Assembly: GCA_025928515.1 (NCBI GenBank)
Contig: JAICJI010000002.1
Span: forward strand, 1 to 64,000
From: Thermoleophilia bacterium
GTDB lineage: Bacteria; Actinomycetota; Thermoleophilia; Gaiellales; Gaiellaceae
DNA: 64,000 bases
Reading direction: 5' to 3'
In this document: piece after piece, positions 56,125 to 64,000 of the stretch
Numbering within the stretch: position 1 is the stretch's first letter
Layout of the letters: every line of letters begins with the position of its first letter
Translations under genes and position numbers: made by a program
The notes under the pieces: model-generated
Databases searched by the model: none
What the model was told of the DNA's origin: nothing
The model's input: the letters and a program-made list of their open reading frames with translations, nothing else

Positions 56125-58323
56125 CTACAGGAGCAAATCGAGCGCTCGGACGAGCAGTTCGACGTGCTCGTCCTCGAAGACGAGCGGGGGTCGGACCTTG
56201 AGCACGTCCCCGTCCTTGCCGGTGCGACCCACGAGGATTCCGTTCTCGCGGAGCTTCTCGGCGACGGTCCCGGCGAGCTCGCCGCTGGAGAGCTGGACGC
56301 CGGCGAGGATTCCGCGCCCGCGCACCTCGACGATGTCGCCCTTCCCGAGATCCACAATCGCGGCTCGCAGCCTCTTACCGACTTGCGCCGCCCTCTGCGG
56401 CAGCCGCTCGTCCTCGAGCACGTCGAGCACAGCGAGCGCGGCGCTCGCGGCGACCGGGTTGCCGCCGAAGGTGGAGAACGTCCGGCCGGCGTACGGGAAA
56501 CGCTCCGAGAGCTCCCGCCTCGTCACGACCGCGGCGACGGGATAGCCGTTGCCCATCGGCTTGCCGAGCGTCACGACATCCGGCGCGACCCCGTGCCGCG
56601 CAAACGACCAGAGCTCGGGCCCGAGCCGCCCGTGGCCGGCCTGAACCTCGTCAGCGACATACAGGCCTCCGGCGGCGTGCGTCCGTTCCACGAGCAGGCG
56701 CAGCTCGGCCGTCTCGGGCACATGGATCCCGTCGCTCATGAGCGACCCGTCGAGGAACGTCGCGGCCAGACCGCCGTCGAGCTCCTCGAGTGCGCCGGCG
56801 AGCGCGGACTCGAGGTCGCAGCCGCTGCCGGGTGGCGGGATCCGGGCGATGCTGCCGGGACTCGTCCGTTCCGGCCAATCCTCCGGCGAGAGCGCGGTGC
56901 TCGCGGCGGTGACTCCGTGGTAAGCGTGCTCCGTCACGATCGCGCCGTCTCGTCCGGTCGTTCCCGTGGCGAGCCGCCAGGCGAGGTCGTTCGCCTCGCT
57001 GCCGGAGTTGACGAGCAGCACGGTGTCGAGCGCCGCTTCCGGCGGGAAGGTCGCGAGCAGGCGTTCGGCCAGGTCGACGAGCGGCTGCGCGAGGTAGCGC
57101 GCGTTCGTCGCGGCAAGCCGGGTCTGGCGGACGATCGCCTCGGCGACTCGCGGGTGGCAGTGCCCGACGACGGGGACGTTGTTGTAGGCGTCGAGCAGCC
57201 GATGTCCGTCGGGCTCGTAGATCCAGACGCCCTCGGCGCGAACCGCGTGGACCGGGCGCCGGTAGGTGAGTGGCGTCAGGAGGCCGCCGAACGCGTCTTC
57301 ACGCCGCCGGGCGAGCTCCTGCGTCGCGGTCCTGGGCGGGCGCGCGCCGAGCTCGTTAGCGGTCTCCTCGGGAGCAAGCCCGTCGAGGAACTCGAGCAGG
57401 CGCCACGAGTCCTCGTCCCACGCCTCGATGTAGGCCGTGTTCTCGGGGAAGCGGCGGGACCGCCAAGCGCTGATCGAGACGATCGCGGCGAGCCGAGCGG
57501 CGACGAGGTCGCCCAGCAGCTCGAGCTCGAGCTCCTCGAGCGGGAGCCGGGAGGCGAAGCCGTCCAGCGCGATCCGGGCGACCCGGAACGAATCGTCGAC
57601 AGGCCGGCCGCGGAGGATCGACGCCAGTGCGATCGCGACGTCGGCCGCGAGCGCCGTGTGGCAGCAGTCCCCGAAGTCGAGGATCCCGGTCACGCGGCCA
57701 CGCTCGTCGACGAAAAGGTTGTCGAGGTTGAAGTCGCCGTGTGCAACCTGGGCACGTAGCCGCTCCCACCGAGGCCGGACACGCTCGTCGTAGCGGTCGA
57801 GCGTTCGCTCGACGAGCGCCCGCCTGCCGGGCTCTTCGATCTCCGCGAGCAGCGGGCGGAGCTCTGGGGTCGCGCGGATGTTCCACAGCAGCTCGCGGCC
57901 GGCCGCCGGATGGAAGAACGAGCGCAGGGCGAGGCAGACACGGGCATGCGTCTCGGCGAGACCACGCACGGCCGAATCCTCGAGCTCCGGCCCCGCCTTC
58001 AGTCCGTGGCGCCGCTCGAACAGCCGCACCTGATGACCGTCGAAGGCCGCCCTCGGCGCGAGAGGCCGCGCGACCGGCAAGTCCGCATCGACCGCCGCGA
58101 TGTGCGCGATCGCGGCCTCCTCCAGGTCGAGCGCCGCTCCGTCCTCGCCGGAGTTCGAGATCTTGAGCACGCCGCCCGTCTCGCCGTCGTCGAGGAGGAA
58201 CGCCTGGTCGCGCTCGCTGCCGAGCGCGGAGGCGGTCGCCTGCAGGCCGAACAACTCCGCGGCGATCCGCGCAGCGTCCTCGACCGAGAACCGCGGTGGC
58301 GCCGAATCGAGGACCGAGCTCAT
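56125..58323 (-). CDS. Aminoglycoside-phosphotransferase-fold kinase fused to class III aminotransferase
   Basis: A 732-aa bifunctional protein. Residues 1 to about 315 form a small-molecule kinase: nucleotide-site LKISNSGEDGAALDLEEAAI, catalytic HGDFNLDNLFVDE and metal-binding ILDFGDCCHTALAADVAIAL. Residues 340-732 form a PLP enzyme: SGSEANDLAWRLATGTTG, ADEVQAGHGR and the lysine in VTLGKPMGNGYPVAAVV. In animals hydroxylysine kinase and 5-phosphohydroxylysine or phosphoethanolamine phospho-lyase are separate members of the same two families; the fusion suggests phosphorylation of an amino alcohol, then PLP-dependent elimination of phosphate. Substrate unproven. First gene of its operon. Confidence 0.88.
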   Translation of the reverse strand: MSSVLDSAPPRFSVEDAARIAAELFGLQATASALGSERDQAFLLDDGETGGVLKISNSGEDGAALDLEEAAIAHIAAVDADLPVARPLAPRAAFDGHQVRLFERRHGLKAGPELEDSAVRGLAETHARVCLALRSFFHPAAGRELLWNIRATPELRPLLAEIEEPGRRALVERTLDRYDERVRPRWERLRAQVAHGDFNLDNLFVDERGRVTGILDFGDCCHTALAADVAIALASILRGRPVDDSFRVARIALDGFASRLPLEELELELLGDLVAARLAAIVSISAWRSRRFPENTAYIEAWDEDSWRLLEFLDGLAPEETANELGARPPRTATQELARRREDAFGGLLTPLTYRRPVHAVRAEGVWIYEPDGHRLLDAYNNVPVVGHCHPRVAEAIVRQTRLAATNARYLAQPLVDLAERLLATFPPEAALDTVLLVNSGSEANDLAWRLATGTTGRDGAIVTEHAYHGVTAASTALSPEDWPERTSPGSIARIPPPGSGCDLESALAGALEELDGGLAATFLDGSLMSDGIHVPETAELRLLVERTHAAGGLYVADEVQAGHGRLGPELWSFARHGVAPDVVTLGKPMGNGYPVAAVVTRRELSERFPYAGRTFSTFGGNPVAASAALAVLDVLEDERLPQRAAQVGKRLRAAIVDLGKGDIVEVRGRGILAGVQLSSGELAGTVAEKLRENGILVGRTGKDGDVLKVRPPLVFEDEHVELLVRALDLLL

Positions 58324-58489
58324 GACTTCCGATGCTATGCGGCGGCGTTCAAGATCCCTCGACTGAGCGAAACTTCTCCCCCTTTCGCGGGAGGTTTCGC
58401 ATCGGACGCCGACCTACGTTGCGCCCACTGATTGGCGGCTACTGCGGCTCGTTCTGCGGCACAGAGCGGTCGCGATAAGGAGGTAGAAG
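58324..58489. promoter_or_regulatory. Divergent gap between the fusion enzyme and subtilase, with inverted repeat
   Basis: A 166-bp gap. GCGAAAC (58367-58373) and GTTTCGC (58394-58400) are arms of an imperfect inverted repeat whose inner part (CTCCC/GGGAG) also pairs. AAGGAGGT at 58477-58484 is the ribosome site that fixes the TTG start of the subtilase. No clear promoter hexamers found. Confidence 0.4.
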
Positions 58490-60013
58490 TTGGGGGCTGA
58501 CCTCATCTCGCGCGACGGTTTTCGTCTTCGTACCTGGCAGGTAGGTCTGCTGGCACTCGTGATCGCGCTCGTCCTCGGCGGGATGCGCTCGGGTGCCTCC
58601 TGGGGCTCCTCCGGCTACGACCCGGCCGCCGATCCCTATTCGATGCAGAACATCACGGCCGGCGACGGCGCGCAGGCATGGTGGAACGCCGGCTACAGCG
58701 GCAAGGGTGTCGGCGTCGCGCTCATCGACACGGGCGTCTCGCCTGTGGCGGGCCTGGACGGATCCGGCAAGGTCACGTACGGCCCAGACCTCTCGCTCGA
58801 CTCCCAGGCCCCGAGCCTGCAGAACCTCGATGAGAACGGTCATGGGACGTTCATGGCGGGTCTCATCGCCGGCAACGACGGCCAGCCGGGCGGCTACCGC
58901 GGCGTGGCGCCCGACGCCAACCTCGTCTCGCTCAAGGTCGGCGTCGCCGACGGCGGTGCCGACGTGAGCCAGGTCATCGCGGCGATCGATTGGGTCGTGC
59001 AACACCGGAACGACAACGGGATGAACATCCGCGTGCTCAATCTCTCCTTCGGCACGAACTCGACGCAGGCGTATCAGATCGACCCGCTCGCGTACGCGGT
59101 CGAGCAGGCGTGGAAGGCCGGAATCGTCGTCGTCGCAGCCACCGGGAACTCCGGTTACCAGACCGGCGCGAGCGCGCAGGGGCTCGCCGATCCCGCGTAC
59201 GACCCGCAGATCCTCGCCGTCGGCGCAGCCGACACCGGGGGGACGTTGACGGCGTGGGGCGACCGCGTCGCCCCCTTCTCGGCGAACGCCGCCAGCTGCA
59301 GCGTCGCCTGCCGCCCGCCCGACGTGACCGCCCCTGGGACGCACATGCAGGGGCTCCGTGTCCCCGGCTCGTACATCGACCAGAGCAACCCGACGGGCAT
59401 CCTGAGCGACCGCTACTTCCGCGGAAGCGGCACGTCGGAAGCGGCTGCCTTCGTCTCCGGCGCGGTCGCCGACCTCTATCAGCGCTACCCGCAGCTGACG
59501 CCGGACCAGGTGAAGGCGATGCTGACGTCCAGCTGCGACAGGCTCACTGCTGCGAACTGGAAGCGGCAAGGGTGCGGCGAGCTCAACATGAGCACGCTCC
59601 TGAACGCCCCGGTGCCCTCGGTCCTCGCGTCGCAGCAGACCAACGCCTCCTCGACCGGCACCGGGTCGCTCGAGGCCTCGCGCGGCACCGATCACATCTC
59701 GCAGAACGGCGTCGTGCTTCAGGGCGAAAGAGACATCTTCGGCCAGCCGTTCGACTCGAGCGCGATCGCCGCGCTCGAGGCCGCGGGCCACAGCTGGTCG
59801 GGCGGCATGTGGAACGGCTCGTCCTGGTCTGGGAGTTCCTGGAGTGGCTCGAGCTGGAGCGGCTCGAGCTGGAGCGGATCCTCGTGGTCGGGCAACTCGT
59901 GGAGCGGCTCGTCCTGGTCCGGCAGCTCGTGGAGCGGATCGAGCTGGAGCGGCTCGAGCTGGAGCGGCAGCAGTTGGTCGGGCGGGTCATGGCTCGGTGC
60001 CAGCTGGGGCTGA
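58490..60013 (+). CDS. Membrane-anchored subtilase with Ser-Gly-Ser-Ser-Trp repeat tail
   Basis: A 507-aa S8 peptidase. A TTG start is supported by AAGGAGGT five nt upstream. The N-terminal hydrophobic segment VGLLALVIALVLGGM (about residues 18-35) should export or anchor it. The triad is complete: Asp in VALIDTGVSPVAG, His in NGHGTFMAGLIAG, Ser in GSGTSEAAAFVSGAV. From residue 435 to the end run 14 five-residue units, mostly SWSGS, finishing SWG. The tail is rich in Trp, Ser and Gly, without charges, and may form a beta-solenoid, wall-binding or self-assembling segment. Confidence 0.9.
   Translation: MGADLISRDGFRLRTWQVGLLALVIALVLGGMRSGASWGSSGYDPAADPYSMQNITAGDGAQAWWNAGYSGKGVGVALIDTGVSPVAGLDGSGKVTYGPDLSLDSQAPSLQNLDENGHGTFMAGLIAGNDGQPGGYRGVAPDANLVSLKVGVADGGADVSQVIAAIDWVVQHRNDNGMNIRVLNLSFGTNSTQAYQIDPLAYAVEQAWKAGIVVVAATGNSGYQTGASAQGLADPAYDPQILAVGAADTGGTLTAWGDRVAPFSANAASCSVACRPPDVTAPGTHMQGLRVPGSYIDQSNPTGILSDRYFRGSGTSEAAAFVSGAVADLYQRYPQLTPDQVKAMLTSSCDRLTAANWKRQGCGELNMSTLLNAPVPSVLASQQTNASSTGTGSLEASRGTDHISQNGVVLQGERDIFGQPFDSSAIAALEAAGHSWSGGMWNGSSWSGSSWSGSSWSGSSWSGSSWSGNSWSGSSWSGSSWSGSSWSGSSWSGSSWSGGSWLGASWG
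59792..60010 (+). repeat. 15-bp tandem repeat coding Ser-Gly-Ser-Ser-Trp pentads
   Basis: Fourteen 15-bp units plus a remnant, coding SWSGG/MWNGS/SWSGS and similar. Several neighbouring units are near-identical (AGCTGGAGCGGCTCG), others use different Ser codons, so recent slippage and older divergence are both present. In frame throughout, inside the subtilase gene. Confidence 0.95.
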
Positions 60014-60032
60014 TGGATAGCGGGGGCGCCGG

Positions 60033-62654
60033 GTGATCGCCCGGCCCCTCACCCAGTCGCGTCGCGCGCCGAGCGAGCCGTTGCGTCCGCTCGGCGCAGC
60101 TGTGCGTGAGGCGCTTCGCGCGCCTCGCCGTGTCTGGGCCTTTAACGGGGTGCTCGCGCTCGCGTGCGCGGGTGTCTGGGCGATCCTGGTCAGCGGCCTC
60201 AACGCTCCGGCGTTCGGGCGGGGGCCGGTCCTGGCGTGGTACTGGCTCGCACTGGCGTTCTACCTCGCCGAGGTGCTCGTCGTGCACCTGCAGTTCCGCA
60301 AGCAGGCACACACGCTCTCGCTGACGGAGATCGGCCTCACGCTCGGCCTCCTGCTCGGCGCGCCGTCGTCGCTCTTGATCGGACAGCTCGCGGGCACGCT
60401 CGTCGCGCTCGTCGTCAACCGGCGCCGAAGCCAGCTGCGCCAGCTCGCGAAGTTCGCGTTCAACCTCGCCGAGCTGCCGCTCTGCAGCGGCATCGCCCTC
60501 CTCGTCTTCCGCGCGCTCGCCGATACGGGCGACTCGTCGCCGCATCTGTGGGTCCTCGTCCTCGTCGCCTGCGCCGTCGCCCACATCGTCGGCATGTTGC
60601 TCGTCTCCACGGTGATCGCAATCGCGGAGGAGCGCTTCCAGGCGCCTCAGCTCGGCCGGACGATCGTGACGTCGACCTTCGGTGCGCTCGCAACTGCGTC
60701 GCTCGGCCTCGCCGTCGTCACGCTTCTCGACGTGCGGCCGCTCGCCGTCCTCCTGCTCGTCGTCCCGGTCCTCGCGTGCGTCGCGGCCTTCCGCGGTTAC
60801 ATGGAGCAGCGCGAGCAGCGCGAGCACGTGGAGTTCCTGTACGAGTCGATGCGCGCCACGCAGGGCGCGCCGGAGTTCGGTCTGGCAGTCGGGCAGCTTC
60901 TGGTTGCCGCTCGCCGGCTGCTCCGGGCCGAGTACGCCGAGATCCTGTTACTCCCGCTCTCCGACGACGAGGGGCCGTTGCGGAGCGTCAGCGGTGCCGA
61001 GGGCGAGTTGCTCATGCATCCGGAGGAGCGGTTCGCGTCCGAAGACGCGGCAGCCTTCGCGGAGATCACCTCCGCGGGCTCCGCGACGCTGCTCACCCAG
61101 AGGCGCGCGAGCTTCACGTTCGACTCGTTCCTGCGTTCGCGGGACCTCGAGGACGCGATCGTCGCGCCGCTACGCGGCGAGGATCGGACATTCGGGTTGC
61201 TCATCGTCGGCGAGCGGCTAGGCGACGTCAGCACGTTCACCGAGGCCGACGTGGAGCTCCTCGGCACGTTCGCCGGCCACGCGAGCATCCTGCTCGAGAA
61301 CGGCCGGCTCGAGCATTCGCTGGCCCAGGTCACCGAGCTCAAGGAGCAGCTGCGCCACCAGGCGTACCACGATGCGCTGACCGGTCTGCCCAACCGGCCG
61401 CACCTGCTGGAGGCCGTGGAGCAGGAGCTCGCGAAAGGATCCGGCTCGACCGCCGTCCTCTACCTCGACCTTGATCGTTTCAAGGCCGTCAACGACACGT
61501 GGGGGCACAGCGCGGGCGACGAGCTGCTCTCGGAGTTCGCGTCCAGGCTCCAGGGCTCGGTCCGCGGTCAGGATCTCGCGGCGCGCATCGGCGGCGACGA
61601 GTTCGCCGTGCTCGTCCGCGACGCCGACGCCGACGCTGCGGTCAACACGGCGCGGCGGATGCTCGACGCGATCGACGGGACCTACGTGCTCGGCTGCGGA
61701 GACGTCGCCTGCCACGTGAGCGTCGGCATCGCCGTCGGAGCAGGGGACATCACGCGCGGCGAAGATCTCATCCGGAACGCGGACATCGCGATGTACAGCG
61801 TGAAGCGCTCCGAACGCGCGTACACGTTGTACGAGGCCGACCTGCACGAGAAGCTGCGGGCGCAGCGTCAGCTCGGCCTCGATCTCGAAGCGGCGATCGA
61901 GCGGCGCGAGATCCTCGTCCACTTCCAGCCCGTCGTCCGCCTGGAGGACACGCAGATCGAAGGCTTCGAGGTCCTTGCGCGCTGGCCCCACCCGACGCGC
62001 GGGCTTCTCACTGCGGCCGACTTCCTCCCGGCCGCCGAGGAGGCGGGGTTGACCGTCGAGCTCGGGCGACTCGTGCTCGAGCAGGCTCTCGAGGCCGCCC
62101 GCCGCTGGCCGGAGAGGCTCAGCATCTGGCTCAACCTCGCTGCTGCCGAGCTCGCGAACGAGCGGCTGGTCGACACTCTCGCCGAGGCCCTCAAGGGATA
62201 CGCCGTCGATCCGAGCAGGCTCGTGCTCGAGGTCACGGAATCCGGCGTCATCCAGGGCAGTGACGGCGCGCTCGTCGCGATGCAGCGGCTGCGCGAGCTC
62301 GGCGTCAGCCTGACGATCGACGACTTCGGCACGGGCTACTCGTCGCTGAGCCGTCTCGCCGAGTTCCCGATCGAGTCGGTGAAGATCCCGAAGCCGTTCG
62401 TCGATAGGCTCGTCGGCGAGGACGTGGACGAAGCGTTCGTCGACGCGATCCTCCGGCTCGGCGACTCGCTTGGTCTCGCGGCGGTGGCCGAAGGCATCGA
62501 GCAGCCGGCGCAAGCCGAGCGGCTCAGGCAGATGGGCTGCCGTTACGGCCAGGGCTATCTCTTCGGCCGCCCCGCGCCGGCGGAAGAAGTCGAGCGGCTC
62601 CTCTACAAGGAGCCTCCGCCTCGCCTGAAGAGCGTCGCTCTTCGGGCGATCTAG
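60033..62654 (+). CDS. Membrane GAF-GGDEF-EAL c-di-GMP signalling protein
   Basis: An 873-aa protein. About eight hydrophobic segments fill residues 35-250, a GAF-like domain spans roughly 275-420, GGDEF 445-605 and EAL 615-865. The cyclase motif is intact (RIGGDEF, Gly520-Phe524). In the phosphodiesterase half, the signature reads GFEVLARW (EVL for EAL), with EVTESG, DDFGTGYSSL and VAEGIEQ kept, while the usual K-I-D reads SVKIPKPFV. Cyclase activity is likely; phosphodiesterase activity is possible but altered. GTG start 19 bp after the subtilase, probably co-transcribed. Confidence 0.92.
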   Translation: MIARPLTQSRRAPSEPLRPLGAAVREALRAPRRVWAFNGVLALACAGVWAILVSGLNAPAFGRGPVLAWYWLALAFYLAEVLVVHLQFRKQAHTLSLTEIGLTLGLLLGAPSSLLIGQLAGTLVALVVNRRRSQLRQLAKFAFNLAELPLCSGIALLVFRALADTGDSSPHLWVLVLVACAVAHIVGMLLVSTVIAIAEERFQAPQLGRTIVTSTFGALATASLGLAVVTLLDVRPLAVLLLVVPVLACVAAFRGYMEQREQREHVEFLYESMRATQGAPEFGLAVGQLLVAARRLLRAEYAEILLLPLSDDEGPLRSVSGAEGELLMHPEERFASEDAAAFAEITSAGSATLLTQRRASFTFDSFLRSRDLEDAIVAPLRGEDRTFGLLIVGERLGDVSTFTEADVELLGTFAGHASILLENGRLEHSLAQVTELKEQLRHQAYHDALTGLPNRPHLLEAVEQELAKGSGSTAVLYLDLDRFKAVNDTWGHSAGDELLSEFASRLQGSVRGQDLAARIGGDEFAVLVRDADADAAVNTARRMLDAIDGTYVLGCGDVACHVSVGIAVGAGDITRGEDLIRNADIAMYSVKRSERAYTLYEADLHEKLRAQRQLGLDLEAAIERREILVHFQPVVRLEDTQIEGFEVLARWPHPTRGLLTAADFLPAAEEAGLTVELGRLVLEQALEAARRWPERLSIWLNLAAAELANERLVDTLAEALKGYAVDPSRLVLEVTESGVIQGSDGALVAMQRLRELGVSLTIDDFGTGYSSLSRLAEFPIESVKIPKPFVDRLVGEDVDEAFVDAILRLGDSLGLAAVAEGIEQPAQAERLRQMGCRYGQGYLFGRPAPAEEVERLLYKEPPPRLKSVALRAI

Positions 62655-62657
62655 AAC

Positions 62658-62702
62658 GGAACTGCGCGGACGGGAGACGCGGTCTCCCGTGGGCGCAGTT
62701 CC
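62658..62702. other. Two-part hairpin after the GGDEF/EAL gene
   Basis: GGAACTGCGC pairs with GCGCAGTTCC, and inside it CGGGAGAC pairs with GTCTCCCG around GCG, with a small internal loop. It starts 3 nt after the GGDEF/EAL stop. There is no T run on either side, so it is not a standard terminator. Confidence 0.6.
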
Positions 62703-62742
62703 TCCAACTCTGATCGGGTGACGCAGCACCGGATCAGGCTCT

Positions 62743-62779
62743 AAAAGAAAGCGGCGGGCAAAGCCCGCCGCTTTCAAAA
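62743..62779. terminator. Bidirectional terminator-like stem, stronger for the minus strand
   Basis: GAAAGCGGCGGGC pairs exactly with GCCCGCCGCTTTC around AAA (62747-62775). On the minus strand the stem is followed by TTTT, on the plus strand by AAAAC. It could stop minus-strand transcripts running in from beyond 63393 as well as the plus-strand signalling operon. Confidence 0.7.
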
Positions 62780-62902
62780 CTCCGCCGCAGAGTTGTTGCC
62801 GTCAGCCCCGAGCGGGAGTCAAGACCGATCATCTCGCGCGTTCGTCCTGCCCGGCCTCCCCCTTTTGGGGGATCTGCGCGCGGCGCCCGATCCTGATCTA
62901 GA

Positions 62903-63385
62903 GTGACGGCAGTGCGTAGGTCGGTGACTCCGCTTCGGATCGGCTTGCTCGGCGCTCTCGCGGCGGCGCTCGTCGTCGCGGGCGGATCGTCTGCCGCGCC
63001 GTCGAGCGTGCGTCACGTCACGAAGGCGGCGACGGTGCACACGCGCACGATCAAGAAGCTCGGCACCGTGCTCGTCAACAGCAAGGGCCTGACGCTCTAC
63101 ATGTTCAAGCCCGACCATCAGAAGCGGGTGACGTGCAAGGGCACGTGCGCGGTCGCCTGGCCGCCGCTGAAGGTGAAGAAGGGACAGAAGCCCACGGCCG
63201 GAGGGGCTGCGAAGAAGAAGTTGCTGGGCCTCGACGGACGCGTCGTCACGTACAACCACTGGCCGCTCTACCGCTACATCGGTGACTCGAAGCCGGGTCA
63301 GGCGAATGGGCAGGCGACGAATCTCAACGGCGGTCTCTGGTACGTCCTCTCGCCCTCGGGCAAGATCATCAAGACGAAGCCGTAA
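62903..63385 (+). CDS. Secreted-repeat (PF03640-type) protein
   Basis: A 160-aa exported protein. The signal peptide has a Leu/Ala core (RIGLLGALAAALVVAGG), cleaved near residue 31. Two family repeats are seen: LGTVLVNSKGLTLYMFKPD and VVTYNHWPLYRYIGD, with VTCKGTCAVAWPPL in between and GGLWYVLSPSGK at the end, the usual layout of the PF03640 secreted repeat. Function unknown; homologues occur in redox- and metal-related surface contexts. GTG 62903 or GTG 62912 may be the start. Confidence 0.88.
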   Translation: MTAVRRSVTPLRIGLLGALAAALVVAGGSSAAPSSVRHVTKAATVHTRTIKKLGTVLVNSKGLTLYMFKPDHQKRVTCKGTCAVAWPPLKVKKGQKPTAGGAAKKKLLGLDGRVVTYNHWPLYRYIGDSKPGQANGQATNLNGGLWYVLSPSGKIIKTKP

Positions 63386-63392
63386 GCGTTCG

Positions 63393-64000
63393 TCAGCGGG
63401 CGACGAGGCTGGTCGCCTTCGAAAGCGCGCTCCCGGTGCCCGACGTCGTGTGGGCGGTGACGAGGAAGCGGTACCGCTTGCCGAGCCGGTTGGGCTCGAG
63501 CTTCAGGGTCTGCTTCGACGCGCCGGGGACGGGCTTGCACGCGTTCCCGTGCACGTTGCAGGCGAGCCACTGGAACGTGTAGCTCGTTGGCTCGTCGCCG
63601 TACCAGGTGCCCTTGGTCCCGGTGAGGCGGTGTCCGATCCGAGCCACGCCTTCGATCTTCGGCCTCGTCTTCGCGGTCGGGAGAATCGCCAGCTTGGACT
63701 TGCTCTGCACCTGTTTGAGAGGCGAGGCGACCACGACCGGGCCGGTTTGCGCGCGGGCAGGGACCGTGACCACGAGCTTGTTGTCGCCGAAGATCTTGAA
63801 GCGTGCCTTCGCATCTCCGAAGCTGACCGTAGTCGCGGCGGCAAGGCCCTTGCCGCGCAGTGTGATGCGGGAGCCGACTCTCGCCCGCCGCGGCGCCAGC
63901 TTCTTGAGGATCAGCGGCTCGACGAAGTGGTAGACGTGGACGTCCCATTGGTTGAAGTGGTCGCTCAGGGCTCCCTTGGCAGCCGTGACCATGCGGTTCT
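63393..64000 (-). CDS. IPT/TIG-domain secreted or surface protein (N-terminus outside the window)
   Basis: At least 199 residues; the frame stays open to the right edge, so the ATG at 63992 is not necessarily the start. An IPT/TIG-like immunoglobulin fold is visible in the first third (PLILKKLAPRRARVGSRITL, RGKGLAAATTVSFG, then LVVTVPARAQTGPVVV). The second half has a repeat-like beta domain: VARIGHRLTGTKGTWYGDEP, TFQWLACNVHGNACKPV, RYRFLVTAHTTSGTG, with two Cys likely in a disulfide, similar to Ig-like repeats common on actinobacterial surface proteins. Convergent with the secreted-repeat gene across 7 bp. Confidence 0.75.
   Translation of the reverse strand, partial: NRMVTAAKGALSDHFNQWDVHVYHFVEPLILKKLAPRRARVGSRITLRGKGLAAATTVSFGDAKARFKIFGDNKLVVTVPARAQTGPVVVASPLKQVQSKSKLAILPTAKTRPKIEGVARIGHRLTGTKGTWYGDEPTSYTFQWLACNVHGNACKPVPGASKQTLKLEPNRLGKRYRFLVTAHTTSGTGSALSKATSLVAR

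Larger units (their letters stand above)
62655..62902. other. Hairpin-rich 248-bp intergenic region
   Basis: No open frame with support. It contains a two-part hairpin at 62658-62702, an imperfect one at 62711-62736, a perfect terminator-like stem at 62747-62775 and CCCCCTTTTGGGGG near 62869. It could be a small structured RNA, stacked terminators, or an operator-rich promoter for the secreted-repeat gene. Confidence 0.5.

Noticed and set aside
59792-60010. CRISPR-like or non-coding tandem array
   Set aside because: The period is 15 bp with no spacers, in frame inside the subtilase, and codes a regular pentad.
1-64000. tRNA, rRNA, insertion sequences, prophage or integrative element boundaries
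   Set aside because: Looked for cloverleaf-like segments, transposase or integrase motifs and flanking direct repeats by eye and found none. Composition looks uniform, so no transferred island is claimed.

Overview
The window is very GC-rich, almost fully coding, and uses many GTG (and some TTG) starts with 4-bp ATGA/GTGA gene overlaps. Together with F420/FMN luciferase-like oxidoreductases, a PknB-type kinase, a LexA box of the GAAC-N4-GTTC type and a subtilase with a Ser-Gly-Trp pentad tail, this suggests chromosomal DNA of an actinobacterium, most likely a Thermoleophilia (Gaiellales/Solirubrobacterales) relative. The placement is inference. I see no tRNA, rRNA, CRISPR array, insertion sequence or phage gene.

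Layout. 0-4 kb: a primary-type sigma factor, an antisense zinc-ribbon micro-gene at its tail, an aquaporin, and a minus-strand bicupin/OsmC/nitroreductase operon. 4-35 kb: a catabolic supercluster in two long plus-strand operons (4006-21582 and 23497-35051), split by a minus-strand pair (guanidino-modifying enzyme and GntR/FCD regulator). Each operon has a complete branched-chain-amino-acid-type ABC importer. Around these lie a three-subunit molybdenum hydroxylase with XdhC- and CoxG-type helpers, two luciferase-like oxidoreductases, an aberrant M20 hydrolase, a fumarylacetoacetase-like hydrolase, two M24/creatinase-fold proteins (one without metal ligands), a homocitrate-synthase-like condensing enzyme, a CrtI-like FAD oxidoreductase, a sugar-isomerase-like TIM barrel, two ketopantoate-reductase paralogues, a tryptophan-2,3-dioxygenase-like protein and a serine/threonine-dehydratase-like lyase. 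The simplest reading is uptake and stepwise oxidation and hydrolysis of an unidentified nitrogen-containing, probably ring-bearing, compound.

35-43 kb: housekeeping genes (SOS-regulated DNA polymerase IV, cysteine-desulfurase-like protein, aldo/keto reductase, NTF2-like protein, citrate synthase, DUF892 ferritin-like protein, acetoacetyl-CoA synthetase, orphan zinc anti-sigma protein). 43-49 kb: a peptide/opine-type ABC importer operon. 49-52 kb: lipoprotein, Ser/Thr kinase, cytoplasmic subtilase and GAF protein. 52-54.7 kb: an MFS transporter fused to a cyclic-nucleotide domain, divergent from two tandem cassettes for tiny acidic repeat peptides (EAHTHRAG-type units). Each cassette has the same inverted repeat exactly 23 nt before its ATG and its own terminator. 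This is the most novel-looking element in the window. 54.7-58.3 kb: a minus-strand operon (kinase/aminotransferase fusion, ECF sigma, small protein, cyclodeaminase-like protein). 58.5-64 kb: a membrane-anchored subtilase with a Ser-Gly-Ser-Ser-Trp tail, a GGDEF/EAL protein, a hairpin-rich intergenic region, a secreted-repeat protein and an IPT/TIG protein cut by the window edge.
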